From positions 1 through 36,262 of the forward strand of contig NZ_JADEXP010000020.1 in the NCBI RefSeq assembly GCF_015207065.1: a DNA stretch of 36,262 bases, written 5' to 3'. Position 1 is the stretch's first letter; each line of letters begins with the position of its first letter. The position numbers and the translations under genes were made by a program. The notes beneath the pieces are model-generated. The model did no database searches. It saw nothing but the letters and a program-made list of their open reading frames with translations, and was not told the DNA's origin. The stretch comes from Leptolyngbya cf. ectocarpi LEGE 11479 (GTDB taxonomy: Bacteria > Cyanobacteriota > Cyanobacteriia > Phormidesmidales > Phormidesmidaceae). This document shows, in pieces, positions 1 through 7,922 of the stretch.

Positions 1-22
1 TTGCTTCAGATTATTTAAACCC

Positions 23-73
23 ATGCAGCACTCATTTTTTTACTTTTGGTTTAGCCTGGTTCATCGGTCGTGA
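23..73 (+). CDS. Aromatic-rich leader peptide 1 of the aroF attenuator
   Basis: A 16-codon ORF with ATG at 23 and TGA at 71-73 encodes MQHSFFYFWFSLVHRS. Codons 5-10 (35-52) read Phe-Phe-Tyr-Phe-Trp-Phe, so all three aromatic amino acids are sampled in six consecutive codons. Its last four sense codons form most of the 5' arm of an antiterminator hairpin (58-69), and an intrinsic terminator follows at 102-140. This matches classical ribosome-mediated attenuation as known for trp, phe and his leaders: a ribosome stalled for lack of charged aromatic tRNA would leave 58-69 free, while one reaching the stop codon would cover it. No clear Shine-Dalgarno site is visible in the 22 bases before the ATG, and the promoter lies outside the window. 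Translation is inferred. Confidence 0.85.
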   Translation: MQHSFFYFWFSLVHRS

Positions 74-105
74 GCCCTAGCACTAGCATGGGAGACCGAT
101 GAACC
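58..105 (+). promoter_or_regulatory. Antiterminator hairpin 1 of the aroF leader
   Basis: Perfect 12-bp inverted repeat: GGTTCATCGGTC at 58-69 pairs with GACCGATGAACC at 94-105. The 5' arm lies in the last codons of leader peptide 1, ending just before its stop codon. The last four bases of the 3' arm (102-105) are also the first four bases of the terminator stem, so the two structures exclude each other. The last aromatic codon ends at 52, six bases before the arm, a spacing at which a stalled ribosome should leave most of the arm free. Confidence 0.85.
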
Positions 106-140
106 GCAGGGTGTAAGCTCTGCGGTTTTGTTTTTTCTTT
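102..140 (+). terminator. Intrinsic terminator 1 (attenuator) of the aroF leader
   Basis: AACCGCAG (102-109) pairs with CTGCGGTT (120-127). Two G-U pairs and one G-C pair extend the stem inward to 11 bp, closed by a GTAA (GNRA-type) tetraloop at 113-116. A T-rich tract runs from 126 to 140. It overlaps antiterminator 1 at 102-105 and lies before any full-length gene, so it acts as a conditional gate rather than an operon end. Confidence 0.88.
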
Positions 141-156
141 ACCCGCTTTAACCACA

Positions 157-219
157 ATGATCGTTCGCTACAGCTGGCAATTTACATTTTTCTTTTTTGC
201 GTCACCACCGGGTAGGTAA
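157..219 (+). CDS. Aromatic-rich leader peptide 2 of the aroF attenuator
   Basis: A second short ORF starts 16 bases after terminator 1, with ATG at 157-159 and TAA at 217-219, 20 codons. It carries Tyr5 (169-171), Trp7 (175-177), Phe9 and a Phe run at codons 11-14 (187-198), then ASPPGR. It again samples Phe, Tyr and Trp. Its last codons form the 5' arm of a second antiterminator (208-217), and a second intrinsic terminator lies at 243-280. It is not recognisably a copy of leader 1 at the base level but has the same plan, so the two units form gates in series. No Shine-Dalgarno site is obvious. Translation is inferred from content and position. Confidence 0.8.
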   Translation: MIVRYSWQFTFFFFASPPGR

Positions 220-248
220 CGCCAGCTTTGCTGTACTGACTTGCCCGG
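208..248 (+). promoter_or_regulatory. Antiterminator hairpin 2 of the aroF leader
   Basis: CCGGGTAGGT (208-217) pairs over 10 bp, two of them G-U, with ACTTGCCCGG (239-248). The 5' arm covers the last codons and first stop base of leader peptide 2. The 3' arm contains the outer 5' arm of terminator 2 (243-247), so the two are mutually exclusive. The last Phe codon ends at 198, ten bases before the arm. A competing local pairing, AGCTGGC (172-178) with GCCAGCT (221-227), could form when no ribosome is present. Confidence 0.7.
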
Positions 249-280
249 AACCTCCAGAGGTTGCGGGCTTTTTGTTTTTT
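243..280 (+). terminator. Intrinsic terminator 2 (attenuator) of the aroF leader
   Basis: GCCCG (243-247) pairs with CGGGC (264-268). After one G-G mismatch, AACCT (249-253) pairs with AGGTT (258-262) around a four-base loop. The T tract runs from 269 to 280 with one G. It lies only 20 bases before the aroF start codon, so termination here would abolish aroF expression unless antiterminator 2 forms. Confidence 0.87.
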
Positions 281-300
281 GTTATTCATTTTCTCAACTC

Positions 301-1185
301 ATGAAAGACGCCAAACTTGTTGCCAAAGCCCATGTTGATCACACCAGTGAAATCGAGATAGCCCCCCATATTACCGTCGGTGGCAGCGATCTATTGATTG
401 TGGGTGGACCATGCTCCATTGAAAGCATGGCCCAGATGGAGACCATTGCCCAAGCCTTGCACACAGCTCCTGTGCAAGCGCTCCGGGGTGGCATCTATAA
501 ACCCCGGACATCCCCCTACTCTTTTCAGGGCTTAGGGGATATCGGGTTAGATATTCTCTCAGCAATCCGAAAGCGCTATGGTCTGCCCATCATTACAGAG
601 GTCATGACAATTCAGCAGATTGAAAAACTTGCCTCCCATGCTGATGTGCTACAGGTGGGCAGTCGCAATATGCAAAATTTTGACTTGCTCAAGGCCCTCG
701 GCGATGTCAACAAACCTATACTTTTAAAGCGAGGGCTCGCCGCTACGGTGACCGAATTTGTCATGGCGGCAGAATATATTGCCAGCCATGGGAATTCAAA
801 CATTATCCTCTGTGAGCGCGGTATTCGCAGCTTTGATAACTACACCCGCAATGTGTTGGATCTGGGTGCTGTCGTTGCCCTGAAGCAGATTACCCATCTG
901 CCCGTACTGGTTGATCCCAGCCATGCCACTGGCAAGCGAGAATTAGTCGCTCCGCTGGCCCGAGCTGCGATCGCAGCTGGAGCTGATGGGTTAATGATCG
1001 AATGCCATCCCGATCCAGACCAGTCTGTAAGTGATGCCAGACAAACCATCAGCTTAGAAGCCATGGCTGAACTCGTGCAAAATCTGATACCTGTGGCTCA
1101 GGCCGTTGGTCGGTCAGTGAGCCAGCCAGCCAGTCAAGTTGCTCAGCACAGGCCCATAGCAACACCACAAGCAACACCACATTAA
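301..1185 (+). CDS. aroF: 3-deoxy-7-phosphoheptulonate (DAHP) synthase, core-only type I-beta
   Basis: First enzyme of the shikimate pathway, condensing phosphoenolpyruvate and erythrose 4-phosphate. The ATG at 301 is chosen because an in-frame TTG at 241 lies in the terminator 2 region and would be an unlikely start; this gives 294 residues. Visible motifs are GGPCSIES (residues 35-42, metal-binding Cys38), KPRTSPYSFQG (67-77), LLKRG (141-145), DPSHATG (205-211) and MIECHPDP (232-239). The barrel begins within about 30 residues of the start, so neither the ferredoxin/ACT-like domain nor the chorismate mutase domain that gives allosteric control in many relatives is present. The C-terminus has a low-complexity Gln/Pro/Ala/Thr tail. 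Control appears to reside in the tandem attenuator leader upstream. The family assignment is secure; the symbol is by convention. Confidence 0.95.
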   Translation: MKDAKLVAKAHVDHTSEIEIAPHITVGGSDLLIVGGPCSIESMAQMETIAQALHTAPVQALRGGIYKPRTSPYSFQGLGDIGLDILSAIRKRYGLPIITEVMTIQQIEKLASHADVLQVGSRNMQNFDLLKALGDVNKPILLKRGLAATVTEFVMAAEYIASHGNSNIILCERGIRSFDNYTRNVLDLGAVVALKQITHLPVLVDPSHATGKRELVAPLARAAIAAGADGLMIECHPDPDQSVSDARQTISLEAMAELVQNLIPVAQAVGRSVSQPASQVAQHRPIATPQATPH

Positions 1186-1637
1186 GGACCGCATTAAGGA
1201 CCAGTGGAACAATGGCCAGTGTCCTGATGTCTGTAATATCTAAAACACCATCAGGATGCCAGGCGTTAAACATGGCCAACAGGATGTTCCGAGTTCTGAA
1301 TTTTTTGAAGTATCGTATCTAAACGTTCGGATTAGCTGCCGATAAAGTTGTTGATTAAGTTACTGGGGGTGGGGGACTCTCGGTATTTAATATTACTAAA
1401 GTTCTTATTGTTGATATTCATCAGGTAAAAATTGAAAGCTTGAGCCATAGCTCAAGCTACATACTCTACATATACCGATGCTGATTGAAGGGATGAACCG
1501 ATCTGTACCGATCTGTGCCATGCACTACTCGCCAATAGTTTGCAGATGAAACCCTACCGAGGATCAGCAACGCCTTACATATCAAGGGTCTGATTAATAG
1601 TCAGAAAGTTTTATTTGATTTTTTGGAGATGCCTGAG
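1186..1637. other. Intergenic region between aroF and the first hybrid kinase gene
   Basis: No convincing gene in about 450 bases. TCCTGATG (1222-1229) and CATCAGGA (1249-1256) form an 8-bp inverted repeat without a T tract, possibly the aroF transcript end. A stronger hairpin lies at 1437-1458. GGAG at 1625-1628 is the likely ribosome-binding site of the next gene. I found no promoter with both boxes convincing. Confidence 0.5.
1437..1458. repeat. Perfect 9-bp inverted repeat with 4-base loop
   Basis: AGCTTGAGC (1437-1445) and GCTCAAGCT (1450-1458) flank CATA. No T tract follows on either strand. It could be a factor-independent hairpin, an operator or an RNA-processing site about 180 bases before the kinase gene. 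The function is not determined. Confidence 0.45.
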
Positions 1638-4460
1638 GTGAGACGAAAGCACTTTTTGAAGGGTATACCTGCTGTCGCCACACTCTCAGTCCTGGCAATT
1701 TTAGGTCTTAAAAGCTTTGCTGTCGATTTTGATCAATATCGAGGCTACAGTGCGCTAATTTCAGATCAGCTCGTCAATGAGGCTGACGTTCAGCTAGCGT
1801 TACAAAATATCCGCTATACCATTTCACAAAACGGGCAATCCCTGAATACAGCACTGCTTGAAGCCGAAAAAGTACAGGTTGAGCTAGCGGAGCAAATTCC
1901 TAACACACTCTCGGAGAACGACAGAAATCGTTTACTCAAGCAGCTAGACTTTAATGATGAACTGCTCGCGGAAAAACGGCAGCTCATCAAGCAGCTTGAA
2001 ATACACCATGCAGAGGTGAGGACGGCCCTAGCCCAAGAATCTAATTTACTAAATGGGCTGAGCGGCAGTCTGCGTTTGGAAGTTGAGGCCCTATTAGACG
2101 ACCTGTCTCTTTATGCCGTCACCAGCGATGAACAGCTGGTGACGGCTATTAATACAAAGCTCAATCGGCTGAGATCGAGACTAGGATCTGACCCTAGTAC
2201 TCGAGATCAAATGACGCAGTTAGTCCAAATGGTTCTGGATAATAAGCCCGCTGCAGATCAGCTAGTTAGCCAGATATTTGATTTACCCCTAACCAACAAC
2301 ATTCGAGCCCTCGAAAAGCAGTTTGATGACATTCAACAAACTACCCAGAAACGAGTGTCCCTTTATCGCAACCTGGCCTATGTACTACTGTTTGCAGGCT
2401 CAGGCGTAGTTGCTTTTTGGGTAATCAATCGGCTGCGCCGGACCAGTCAGAAAACGATCAACGTTTTAGAAAGTATTACCGACGCTTTTATCGCTCTCGA
2501 CCGCACCTGGGCCATTACCTATGTTAATGCTCAGGCCGCTGATATGCTTAAGCGCGATAGTTCAGAACTACTGGGGCAAGATTTTTGGAAAGTTCTACCC
2601 GAATCCCTCGGCAAACGCTTTACCGAACGCTACCGTGAAGCGGCGGCCACCAACCTGCAGGTAGTCAGCTTTGAAACCTACTATGAACCCACCGAACGCT
2701 GGCTTATGGTGCGTGGTTATCCCGGCAGCGACGGCTTATCCATTTTTTTACAAGACTTTACCGAACGCAAACAGGCTGAGAAACAGCTGCTAGAACTCAA
2801 TCGCGATCTCGATAACCGGGTTAAAGATCGCACAGCCCAACTGGCCAGTGCCATGGAAGAAGCCGAAACAGCACGGGTCAAAGCTGAAGATGCCAACCGT
2901 TCCAAAAGTGAGTTTTTGGCCAACATGAGCCATGAACTACGCACCCCCCTCAATGCCATTATCGGCTATAGCGAAATGCTGGAAGAGGACGTTGCTAGCA
3001 TCGGTGAAGATGATTTTGTTCCTGATCTACAAAAAATTCAAGGAGCAGGCAAACATCTTTTAGGGCTCATCAATTCGGTGCTGGACTTGTCCAAGATCGA
3101 AGCAGGGCGTATGGAGCTTTTCCTAGAAGATATCTGTGTTAAAACCATCATGGTTGAAATCATCAATACCATTCAGCCCTTAGCGCAGAAAAATGGTAAT
3201 CAGCTGGCTGTCTCGTGTCCTGACGATATTGGCATGCTCCATGCCGACCAAGTTAAACTGCGGCAAAGTTTGATCAATCTACTGAGTAATGCCTGTAAGT
3301 TTACCGAACATGGCACCATTACCCTGGCTGTCCAGCCAGCGACAACCACCAACCACCAGGACAATGAGGACAGCTGGCTACAGTTTACAGTCACAGACAC
3401 GGGTATTGGCATGACAGCAGAGCAGATGGGGAAAATTTTTCAAGCCTTTACCCAAGCAGATACATCGACTACCCGAAAGTATGGAGGCACTGGCTTAGGT
3501 CTCACCATTACAAAACAGTTTATCTCCATGATGGGAGGAGACGTCACAGTCAATAGCACCTATGGTCAAGGCACAACCTTTACGTTAACCCTGCCCCAAA
3601 CTGTCCAGGTAGACAGGCCGTCGGAGGAAACATTCTTTGCACCACCTGTGAGATTGATTGAGAAAGAGGCAATTTCCACCATTCAGGAACTATCTGGTAA
3701 ATCTTCTAAAAAGAGTATCTTAGTTATTGATGACGATGTGGATGCTCGTGAGAGTTTACAAAGCTGGTTGACAGATGCTGGCTACAATGTGGTGTGTGCC
3801 ATTGATGGACAGCAAGGCCTTGCCCTGGCTAATGAGCTTCTTCCTGACGCGATCATTCTAGATATGAGGCTACCTCAGCAGGATGGATTATCCGTTTTAG
3901 AAGAATTGAAGGCAATGCCAACGTTGTCCCAAGTGCCTTTTATTCTGCTGTCTATAACCGAGGAGCATGCCCATATCGAACAACTTTCAGCGGTTGATTA
4001 TCTACCTAAACCATTGGACCATATACGTCTGCTCGATACCTTAAGCACCCATCTACCTGAACGGACATGTCCTAGAATTTTGGTCGTTGAAGACGATTTT
4101 AATGCTAGGGAAATTATGGGACGTTTTTTACAGCAGTATGATTGGACAGTTGTACTCGCAACTAATGGCCAGCAAGCGATTGAATATCTCGGTGATACCC
4201 TACCGGACCTGATCGTATTGGATTTAATGATGCCTGGCATGGATGGCTTTGAATTTGTTCAGGTTTTACGTCAAACACCAGTCTGGAGCAACATTCCTGT
4301 AATTGTTGTAACGGCTAAGACCTTGACAGCCAAAGACCAGAAACGTTTAGAAGGTGTGGTGCGCGTGTATCAAAAAGCTGACTTCAATCGCCAGGATCTG
4401 CTGAGTGAGGTACGGGCATTAATTTTTAACGAAGTCGATAGCACGCCCATTGCCAGCTAA
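1638..4460 (+). CDS. Membrane hybrid histidine kinase 1 (sensor-PAS-HisKA-HATPase-REC-REC)
   Basis: A 940-residue sensor kinase if begun at GTG 1638, which has GGAG nine bases upstream and gives an N-terminus collinear with its paralogue at 5010; TTG 1623 and ATG 1629 are alternatives. Order: TM1 (about 8-25), an all-helical extracytoplasmic sensor (about 30-235, resembling the DAHL double-helical type), TM2 (about 245-262), PAS (about 275-380), HisKA with SHELRTP (phosphoacceptor His432), HATPase with N box [17 protein letters not shown] and GGTGLGL (about 536-651), REC1 (about 692-805, [11 protein letters not shown], Asp742) and REC2 (about 813-928, [11 protein letters not shown], Asp862). 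REC2 carries QKA instead of the usual Lys-Pro after its last strand. All catalytic motifs look intact. It probably passes phosphate to its own receivers and then, through an unseen HPt protein, to a partner such as the REC-REC protein at 7923. The ligand is unknown. Confidence 0.93.
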   Translation: MRRKHFLKGIPAVATLSVLAILGLKSFAVDFDQYRGYSALISDQLVNEADVQLALQNIRYTISQNGQSLNTALLEAEKVQVELAEQIPNTLSENDRNRLLKQLDFNDELLAEKRQLIKQLEIHHAEVRTALAQESNLLNGLSGSLRLEVEALLDDLSLYAVTSDEQLVTAINTKLNRLRSRLGSDPSTRDQMTQLVQMVLDNKPAADQLVSQIFDLPLTNNIRALEKQFDDIQQTTQKRVSLYRNLAYVLLFAGSGVVAFWVINRLRRTSQKTINVLESITDAFIALDRTWAITYVNAQAADMLKRDSSELLGQDFWKVLPESLGKRFTERYREAAATNLQVVSFETYYEPTERWLMVRGYPGSDGLSIFLQDFTERKQAEKQLLELNRDLDNRVKDRTAQLASAMEEAETARVKAEDANRSKSEFLANMSHELRTPLNAIIGYSEMLEEDVASIGEDDFVPDLQKIQGAGKHLLGLINSVLDLSKIEAGRMELFLEDICVKTIMVEIINTIQPLAQKNGNQLAVSCPDDIGMLHADQVKLRQSLINLLSNACKFTEHGTITLAVQPATTTNHQDNEDSWLQFTVTDTGIGMTAEQMGKIFQAFTQADTSTTRKYGGTGLGLTITKQFISMMGGDVTVNSTYGQGTTFTLTLPQTVQVDRPSEETFFAPPVRLIEKEAISTIQELSGKSSKKSILVIDDDVDARESLQSWLTDAGYNVVCAIDGQQGLALANELLPDAIILDMRLPQQDGLSVLEELKAMPTLSQVPFILLSITEEHAHIEQLSAVDYLPKPLDHIRLLDTLSTHLPERTCPRILVVEDDFNAREIMGRFLQQYDWTVVLATNGQQAIEYLGDTLPDLIVLDLMMPGMDGFEFVQVLRQTPVWSNIPVIVVTAKTLTAKDQKRLEGVVRVYQKADFNRQDLLSEVRALIFNEVDSTPIAS

Positions 4461-4507
4461 TAACGGCATAGTGGCCAGCCTCTCAGTGACACTACTATCA
4501 GAGGTAA

Positions 4508-4693
4508 ATGAAAGAGGTAAATGATATGCTGATGTCCTTAACTGTAGACACGTATTTTCCGGAACTAATTACCATTTGGGAGCATCAGTATAAAGAAGCT
4601 TTGCTATTGCTGAAATTTAGCCGTGGCAAAATTAAGTCGGTACTATTTATTGAACTTCATAAGATGTTTGAGGGGTATCGGCATAATTATTAA
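4508..4693 (+). CDS. Small hypothetical protein between the two kinases
   Basis: A 61-residue ORF (starts MKEVNDMLMSLTVDTYFPEL, ends FEGYRHNY) that I do not recognise. AGAGG precedes the ATG at 4508, and the same block (AGAGGTAAATGA) is repeated just inside, before a second in-frame ATG at 4526, so the true start is unclear. The composition is ordinary, with several aromatic and charged residues and no TM segment. It sits on the same strand, 47 bases after kinase 1 and about 316 bases before kinase 2. It could be a real small regulator or a chance ORF. Confidence 0.4.
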   Translation: MKEVNDMLMSLTVDTYFPELITIWEHQYKEALLLLKFSRGKIKSVLFIELHKMFEGYRHNY

Positions 4694-5009
4694 TATCTTG
4701 ATACCTCATACAGCATTAGCCAAGAGGTTAACTCTATTATTTGTACGGGAAAAATAGGACTTCAGTGTATTGATCAATATGGCTCTACCACATTATTCAT
4801 ATGTTTAATCATCGAAGGTTTGACGGTTGCCTGCTCAGACTATCTCTATTTTTATAGTGTGAATTTATAAAACCGGCTAGTGAAGCACATTAGTCGGTTA
4901 TTGAAACAGTTAGATCCTTTTTATCTATATAAATGTGTTTCCAACAGCTTATTACAAGAGCTAATGACCACTCTGCTTATATAGATAAAAAAATTAGGAG
5001 GTTTTTCTA
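4694..5009. other. Leader region of the second hybrid kinase gene
   Basis: AACCGGCTA (4871-4879) and TAGTCGGTT (4891-4899) form an imperfect hairpin with one G-U pair. The 14-bp inverted repeat described separately follows. A 25-codon ORF (ATG 4933, TAG 5008-5010) lies mostly in the loop of that repeat and overlaps the kinase GTG by one base, which would allow translational coupling. It has no Shine-Dalgarno site of its own, so its translation is doubtful. Confidence 0.45.
4918..4991. repeat. 14-bp perfect inverted repeat just before the kinase 2 ribosome-binding site
   Basis: TTTTTATCTATATA (4918-4931) is the exact reverse complement of TATATAGATAAAAA (4978-4991), with a 46-base loop. The 3' arm ends five bases before the AGGAGG site (4996-5001) of the gene at 5010. 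The stem is almost all A-T, so it could melt with temperature or act as an operator. The function is inferred only from position. Confidence 0.6.
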
Positions 5010-7883
5010 GTGAATCGAAGTTCTCTATTTCAGGGAGCAGGTGTAGCCGTAACGTTTCTACTCCTTGCGTTTTTAGGGCTTAAAGGAAAGTCAGTTAATG
5101 TTAGCCAGTATCAAACCTATGCAGATTTAATTGGTAGCCAGATTGAAAGTGACACAGAAGTAGAGCTAGCTCTGCTCAAAGAGCGCTATACCCTCTTGAG
5201 AAATGATGAGCCGCTGGAAGAAGCCCTGGCTGAAGAACTATCTATTCAAGAAGATCTGGCGGAAGAAGTTCCTAGTTTTGTTGCCGAAGACGGTCGGGTA
5301 AAATTACAAAAACTCATTAGCCGTGATGCCGAACTTTTGAAAGAAAAAACTGAACTGATCAATCAGTTTCAGACTACCAATGCAGCATTACAAAATGCCT
5401 TGGTTCAACTTCCAAGTCTGGTCAATCAAGTTAAAAATACCAATGATGCTGATCTTGAAAGACTCATAGACGATGTATTGATATACATCATGGCTACCGA
5501 TGAGCAGTTGGTGACCACGATTGAGGAGGAATTGGATACGGTTAAGGCCAAGCTGGATGCGGGTGAGTTTTCTAGTGCCGAAGACGTAGCTCAGGTAGTA
5601 CAGCTGTCTCAAACAGTACTGGACAATAAGCCATCTGCTGATGCTCTCGTAGATCAAGTGGTAAATTTACCGCTGACCACAAATATTCGGGAGTTGGAGA
5701 AGGCCTACGACCAAACCAGCCGCCTGGCATTTAGACAAGCAGCTATATATCGAAACGCGGCCTACTTAATCGCACTAATGCTGATTGGAATCGTTTCCTA
5801 CAGGCTGGTTGCTCGTCTACGGCAATCTACACAGCGCACGGCTAGCGTATTAGAAAACATTACTGATGCCTTTGTGGCTGTTGATCGCAGCTGGAAAGTT
5901 ACCTATGTCAATGCCCAAGCTGCTGAGGTGCTTAAACGGAGCATTCAAGGTCTTTTGGAACAAGATTTCTGGAGAATTTTCCCAGAATCTCTAGGGCCAC
6001 GCTATGAGCAACAATATCGCCGTGCCATGGCTGAGCAAACGGTTGTCAGTTTTGAAACCTACTATGCACCCACCCAACGCTGGTTGCAGGTAAGGGGCTA
6101 CCCTGGTCGTGATGGACTCTCACTGTTTTTACAGGATGTAACAGAACGAAAACAGGCTGAAGAACAGCTTATGGAGCTCAATCGCGACTTGGATGGCCGT
6201 GTGCAAGATCGCACCACTAAGCTGATGCAGGCTATGGAAGAGGCAGAAGAGGCACGGGTCAAGGCCGAAGATGCCAACCGCTCTAAGAGTGAGTTTCTCG
6301 CTAACATGAGTCATGAGCTACGGACACCCCTCAATGCCATTATCGGCTACAGCGAAATGTTGGAAGAGGAAGCCGCCGATGCTGAGGAAGAGGATTTTAT
6401 TCCCGACCTCCAGAAGATTCAAGGCGCTGGTAAGCACCTGCTAGGGTTAATTAATTCGGTACTAGATCTGTCTAAGATCGAAGCAGGTCGAATGGAGCTG
6501 TTCCTAGAAGAATTTTCCATCAGGAAATTAGTAGAAGAAATTGCTGGCACGATTACTCCAGTTGCCCATAAAAATGACAATCATCTGTCCATTTTCTGTC
6601 CGGATGATTTGGGTAATCTTCACGCAGATCAAACAAAGTTACGGCAAAGCCTGTTTAACTTACTGAGTAACGCCTGCAAGTTTACTGAGAGTGGCAATAT
6701 TACCCTGACGGTTGAGCAAATCTCTACGCCGGATACTTCTATATATGATGGACCCTGGCTACGTTTTATCGTTAGCGACACGGGGATCGGTATGAAGAAC
6801 GATCAGATCGAAAAGATTTTTGATGCATTTACCCAAGCAGATGCATCTACCACACGTAAATATGGGGGTACAGGTCTAGGTCTGGCAATTACAAAACAGT
6901 TTATCAATATGATGGGGGGTGACATTCATGTAGAAAGTATCCCTGGGCAAGGAACTACATTTTCACTCACAATCCCACAAAAGGTACAGACAGCCAAGCC
7001 AAAGGGTAAAACATTTTTTGCCCACCCTTCTCTATCTTCTGATGGAGAGCCATTTACGCCCAGTAACGCGTTCACTAATCAGAGCTCAGAACAAACAATT
7101 TTAGTGATCGACGATGATCCCGATGCCCGCGAGATTTTGCGTCGTTCCCTGGAGGAAGCTGATTACAACGTGGTCTGTGCAGCCAATGGGGAGCAGGGAC
7201 TAGCGTTAGCAGGTGAATTACTCCCGGATGCGATTACGCTGGATGTGATGATGCCGCAAATGGATGGGTGGTCTGTGCTAAGACAGCTCAAAGAAATGCC
7301 CGCTGTTTCTGAAATTCCGGTCATTTTGTTGTCGATAGTAGATGATCGTCCCATGGGTCATAGTTTAGGAGCGGCTGACTATCTGACTAAGCCTATTGAT
7401 CGCAAACGATTGCTAAGTGTTTTAGAAACTCATCTCTCGAATAAAGAATCTCCTACTATTTTGGTGGTGGAAGATGATGTCAATGCGCGGGAGATTATGG
7501 GACGTTTTTTACAACGTCAAGATTGGACCGTTGAGTTGGCGTCTAACGGACGTGAGGCACTAGAGTATCTCGATGAGACCAGACCTGATCTGGTTGTGCT
7601 GGATTTAATGATGCCTGAAATGGATGGGTTTGAGTTTATCCAGGTGCTACGACAAAATCCTGATTGGCAGGATATCCCTGTGATTGTAGTAACGGCAAAA
7701 GCGCTGACGTTTAGCGATCAGCAGCAGTTAGAAGGGGTGGCTCGGGTGTATCAAAAAGCCGATCTCAATCGTCAAGAGCTGCTAAGTGAGCTTCAGGCGA
7801 TGGTATCGGCCAAAGCAGTCTCGATGCCTAATACAACAGATTCAGTTTCTAGCACTGATACGGTGTCTAGTACATCTGATTAA
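5010..7883 (+). CDS. Membrane hybrid histidine kinase 2, paralogue of kinase 1
   Basis: 957 residues starting at GTG 5010, with a strong AGGAGG eight bases upstream. The domain order matches kinase 1: TM1 (about 8-24), helical sensor (about 30-240), TM2 (about 250-267), PAS (about 280-385), HisKA with SHELRTP (His435), HATPase (about 539-660, [24 protein letters not shown]), REC1 (about 696-805, LDVMMPQMDG, Asp745) and REC2 (about 816-930, VLDLMMPEMDG, Asp865), then a Ser/Thr-rich tail. PAS, HisKA and REC2 are nearly identical between the paralogues in many stretches, whereas the sensor half has diverged clearly. This suggests tandem duplication followed by change in input specificity. REC2 again ends with QKA. 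It is followed after 39 bases by the REC-REC protein gene, so the two are probably co-transcribed. Confidence 0.94.
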   Translation: MNRSSLFQGAGVAVTFLLLAFLGLKGKSVNVSQYQTYADLIGSQIESDTEVELALLKERYTLLRNDEPLEEALAEELSIQEDLAEEVPSFVAEDGRVKLQKLISRDAELLKEKTELINQFQTTNAALQNALVQLPSLVNQVKNTNDADLERLIDDVLIYIMATDEQLVTTIEEELDTVKAKLDAGEFSSAEDVAQVVQLSQTVLDNKPSADALVDQVVNLPLTTNIRELEKAYDQTSRLAFRQAAIYRNAAYLIALMLIGIVSYRLVARLRQSTQRTASVLENITDAFVAVDRSWKVTYVNAQAAEVLKRSIQGLLEQDFWRIFPESLGPRYEQQYRRAMAEQTVVSFETYYAPTQRWLQVRGYPGRDGLSLFLQDVTERKQAEEQLMELNRDLDGRVQDRTTKLMQAMEEAEEARVKAEDANRSKSEFLANMSHELRTPLNAIIGYSEMLEEEAADAEEEDFIPDLQKIQGAGKHLLGLINSVLDLSKIEAGRMELFLEEFSIRKLVEEIAGTITPVAHKNDNHLSIFCPDDLGNLHADQTKLRQSLFNLLSNACKFTESGNITLTVEQISTPDTSIYDGPWLRFIVSDTGIGMKNDQIEKIFDAFTQADASTTRKYGGTGLGLAITKQFINMMGGDIHVESIPGQGTTFSLTIPQKVQTAKPKGKTFFAHPSLSSDGEPFTPSNAFTNQSSEQTILVIDDDPDAREILRRSLEEADYNVVCAANGEQGLALAGELLPDAITLDVMMPQMDGWSVLRQLKEMPAVSEIPVILLSIVDDRPMGHSLGAADYLTKPIDRKRLLSVLETHLSNKESPTILVVEDDVNAREIMGRFLQRQDWTVELASNGREALEYLDETRPDLVVLDLMMPEMDGFEFIQVLRQNPDWQDIPVIVVTAKALTFSDQQQLEGVARVYQKADLNRQELLSELQAMVSAKAVSMPNTTDSVSSTDTVSSTSD

Positions 7884-7922
7884 CCCGGTAGTAATTGTAG
7901 GCTGAGGTTAATAAAGGGGATT

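Noticed and set aside
241-300. In-frame TTG start extending the DAHP synthase by 20 residues
   Set aside because: This stretch contains the second terminator hairpin and its T tract; the extra residues look unlike the family, and ATG 301 fits the gene.
1049-1279. Minus-strand ORF of 76 codons with a hydrophobic run
   Set aside because: Most of it lies opposite the aroF 3' end; no ribosome-binding site or known motif. The hydrophobic run comes from the complement of simple repeats (GCAACACCACAA).
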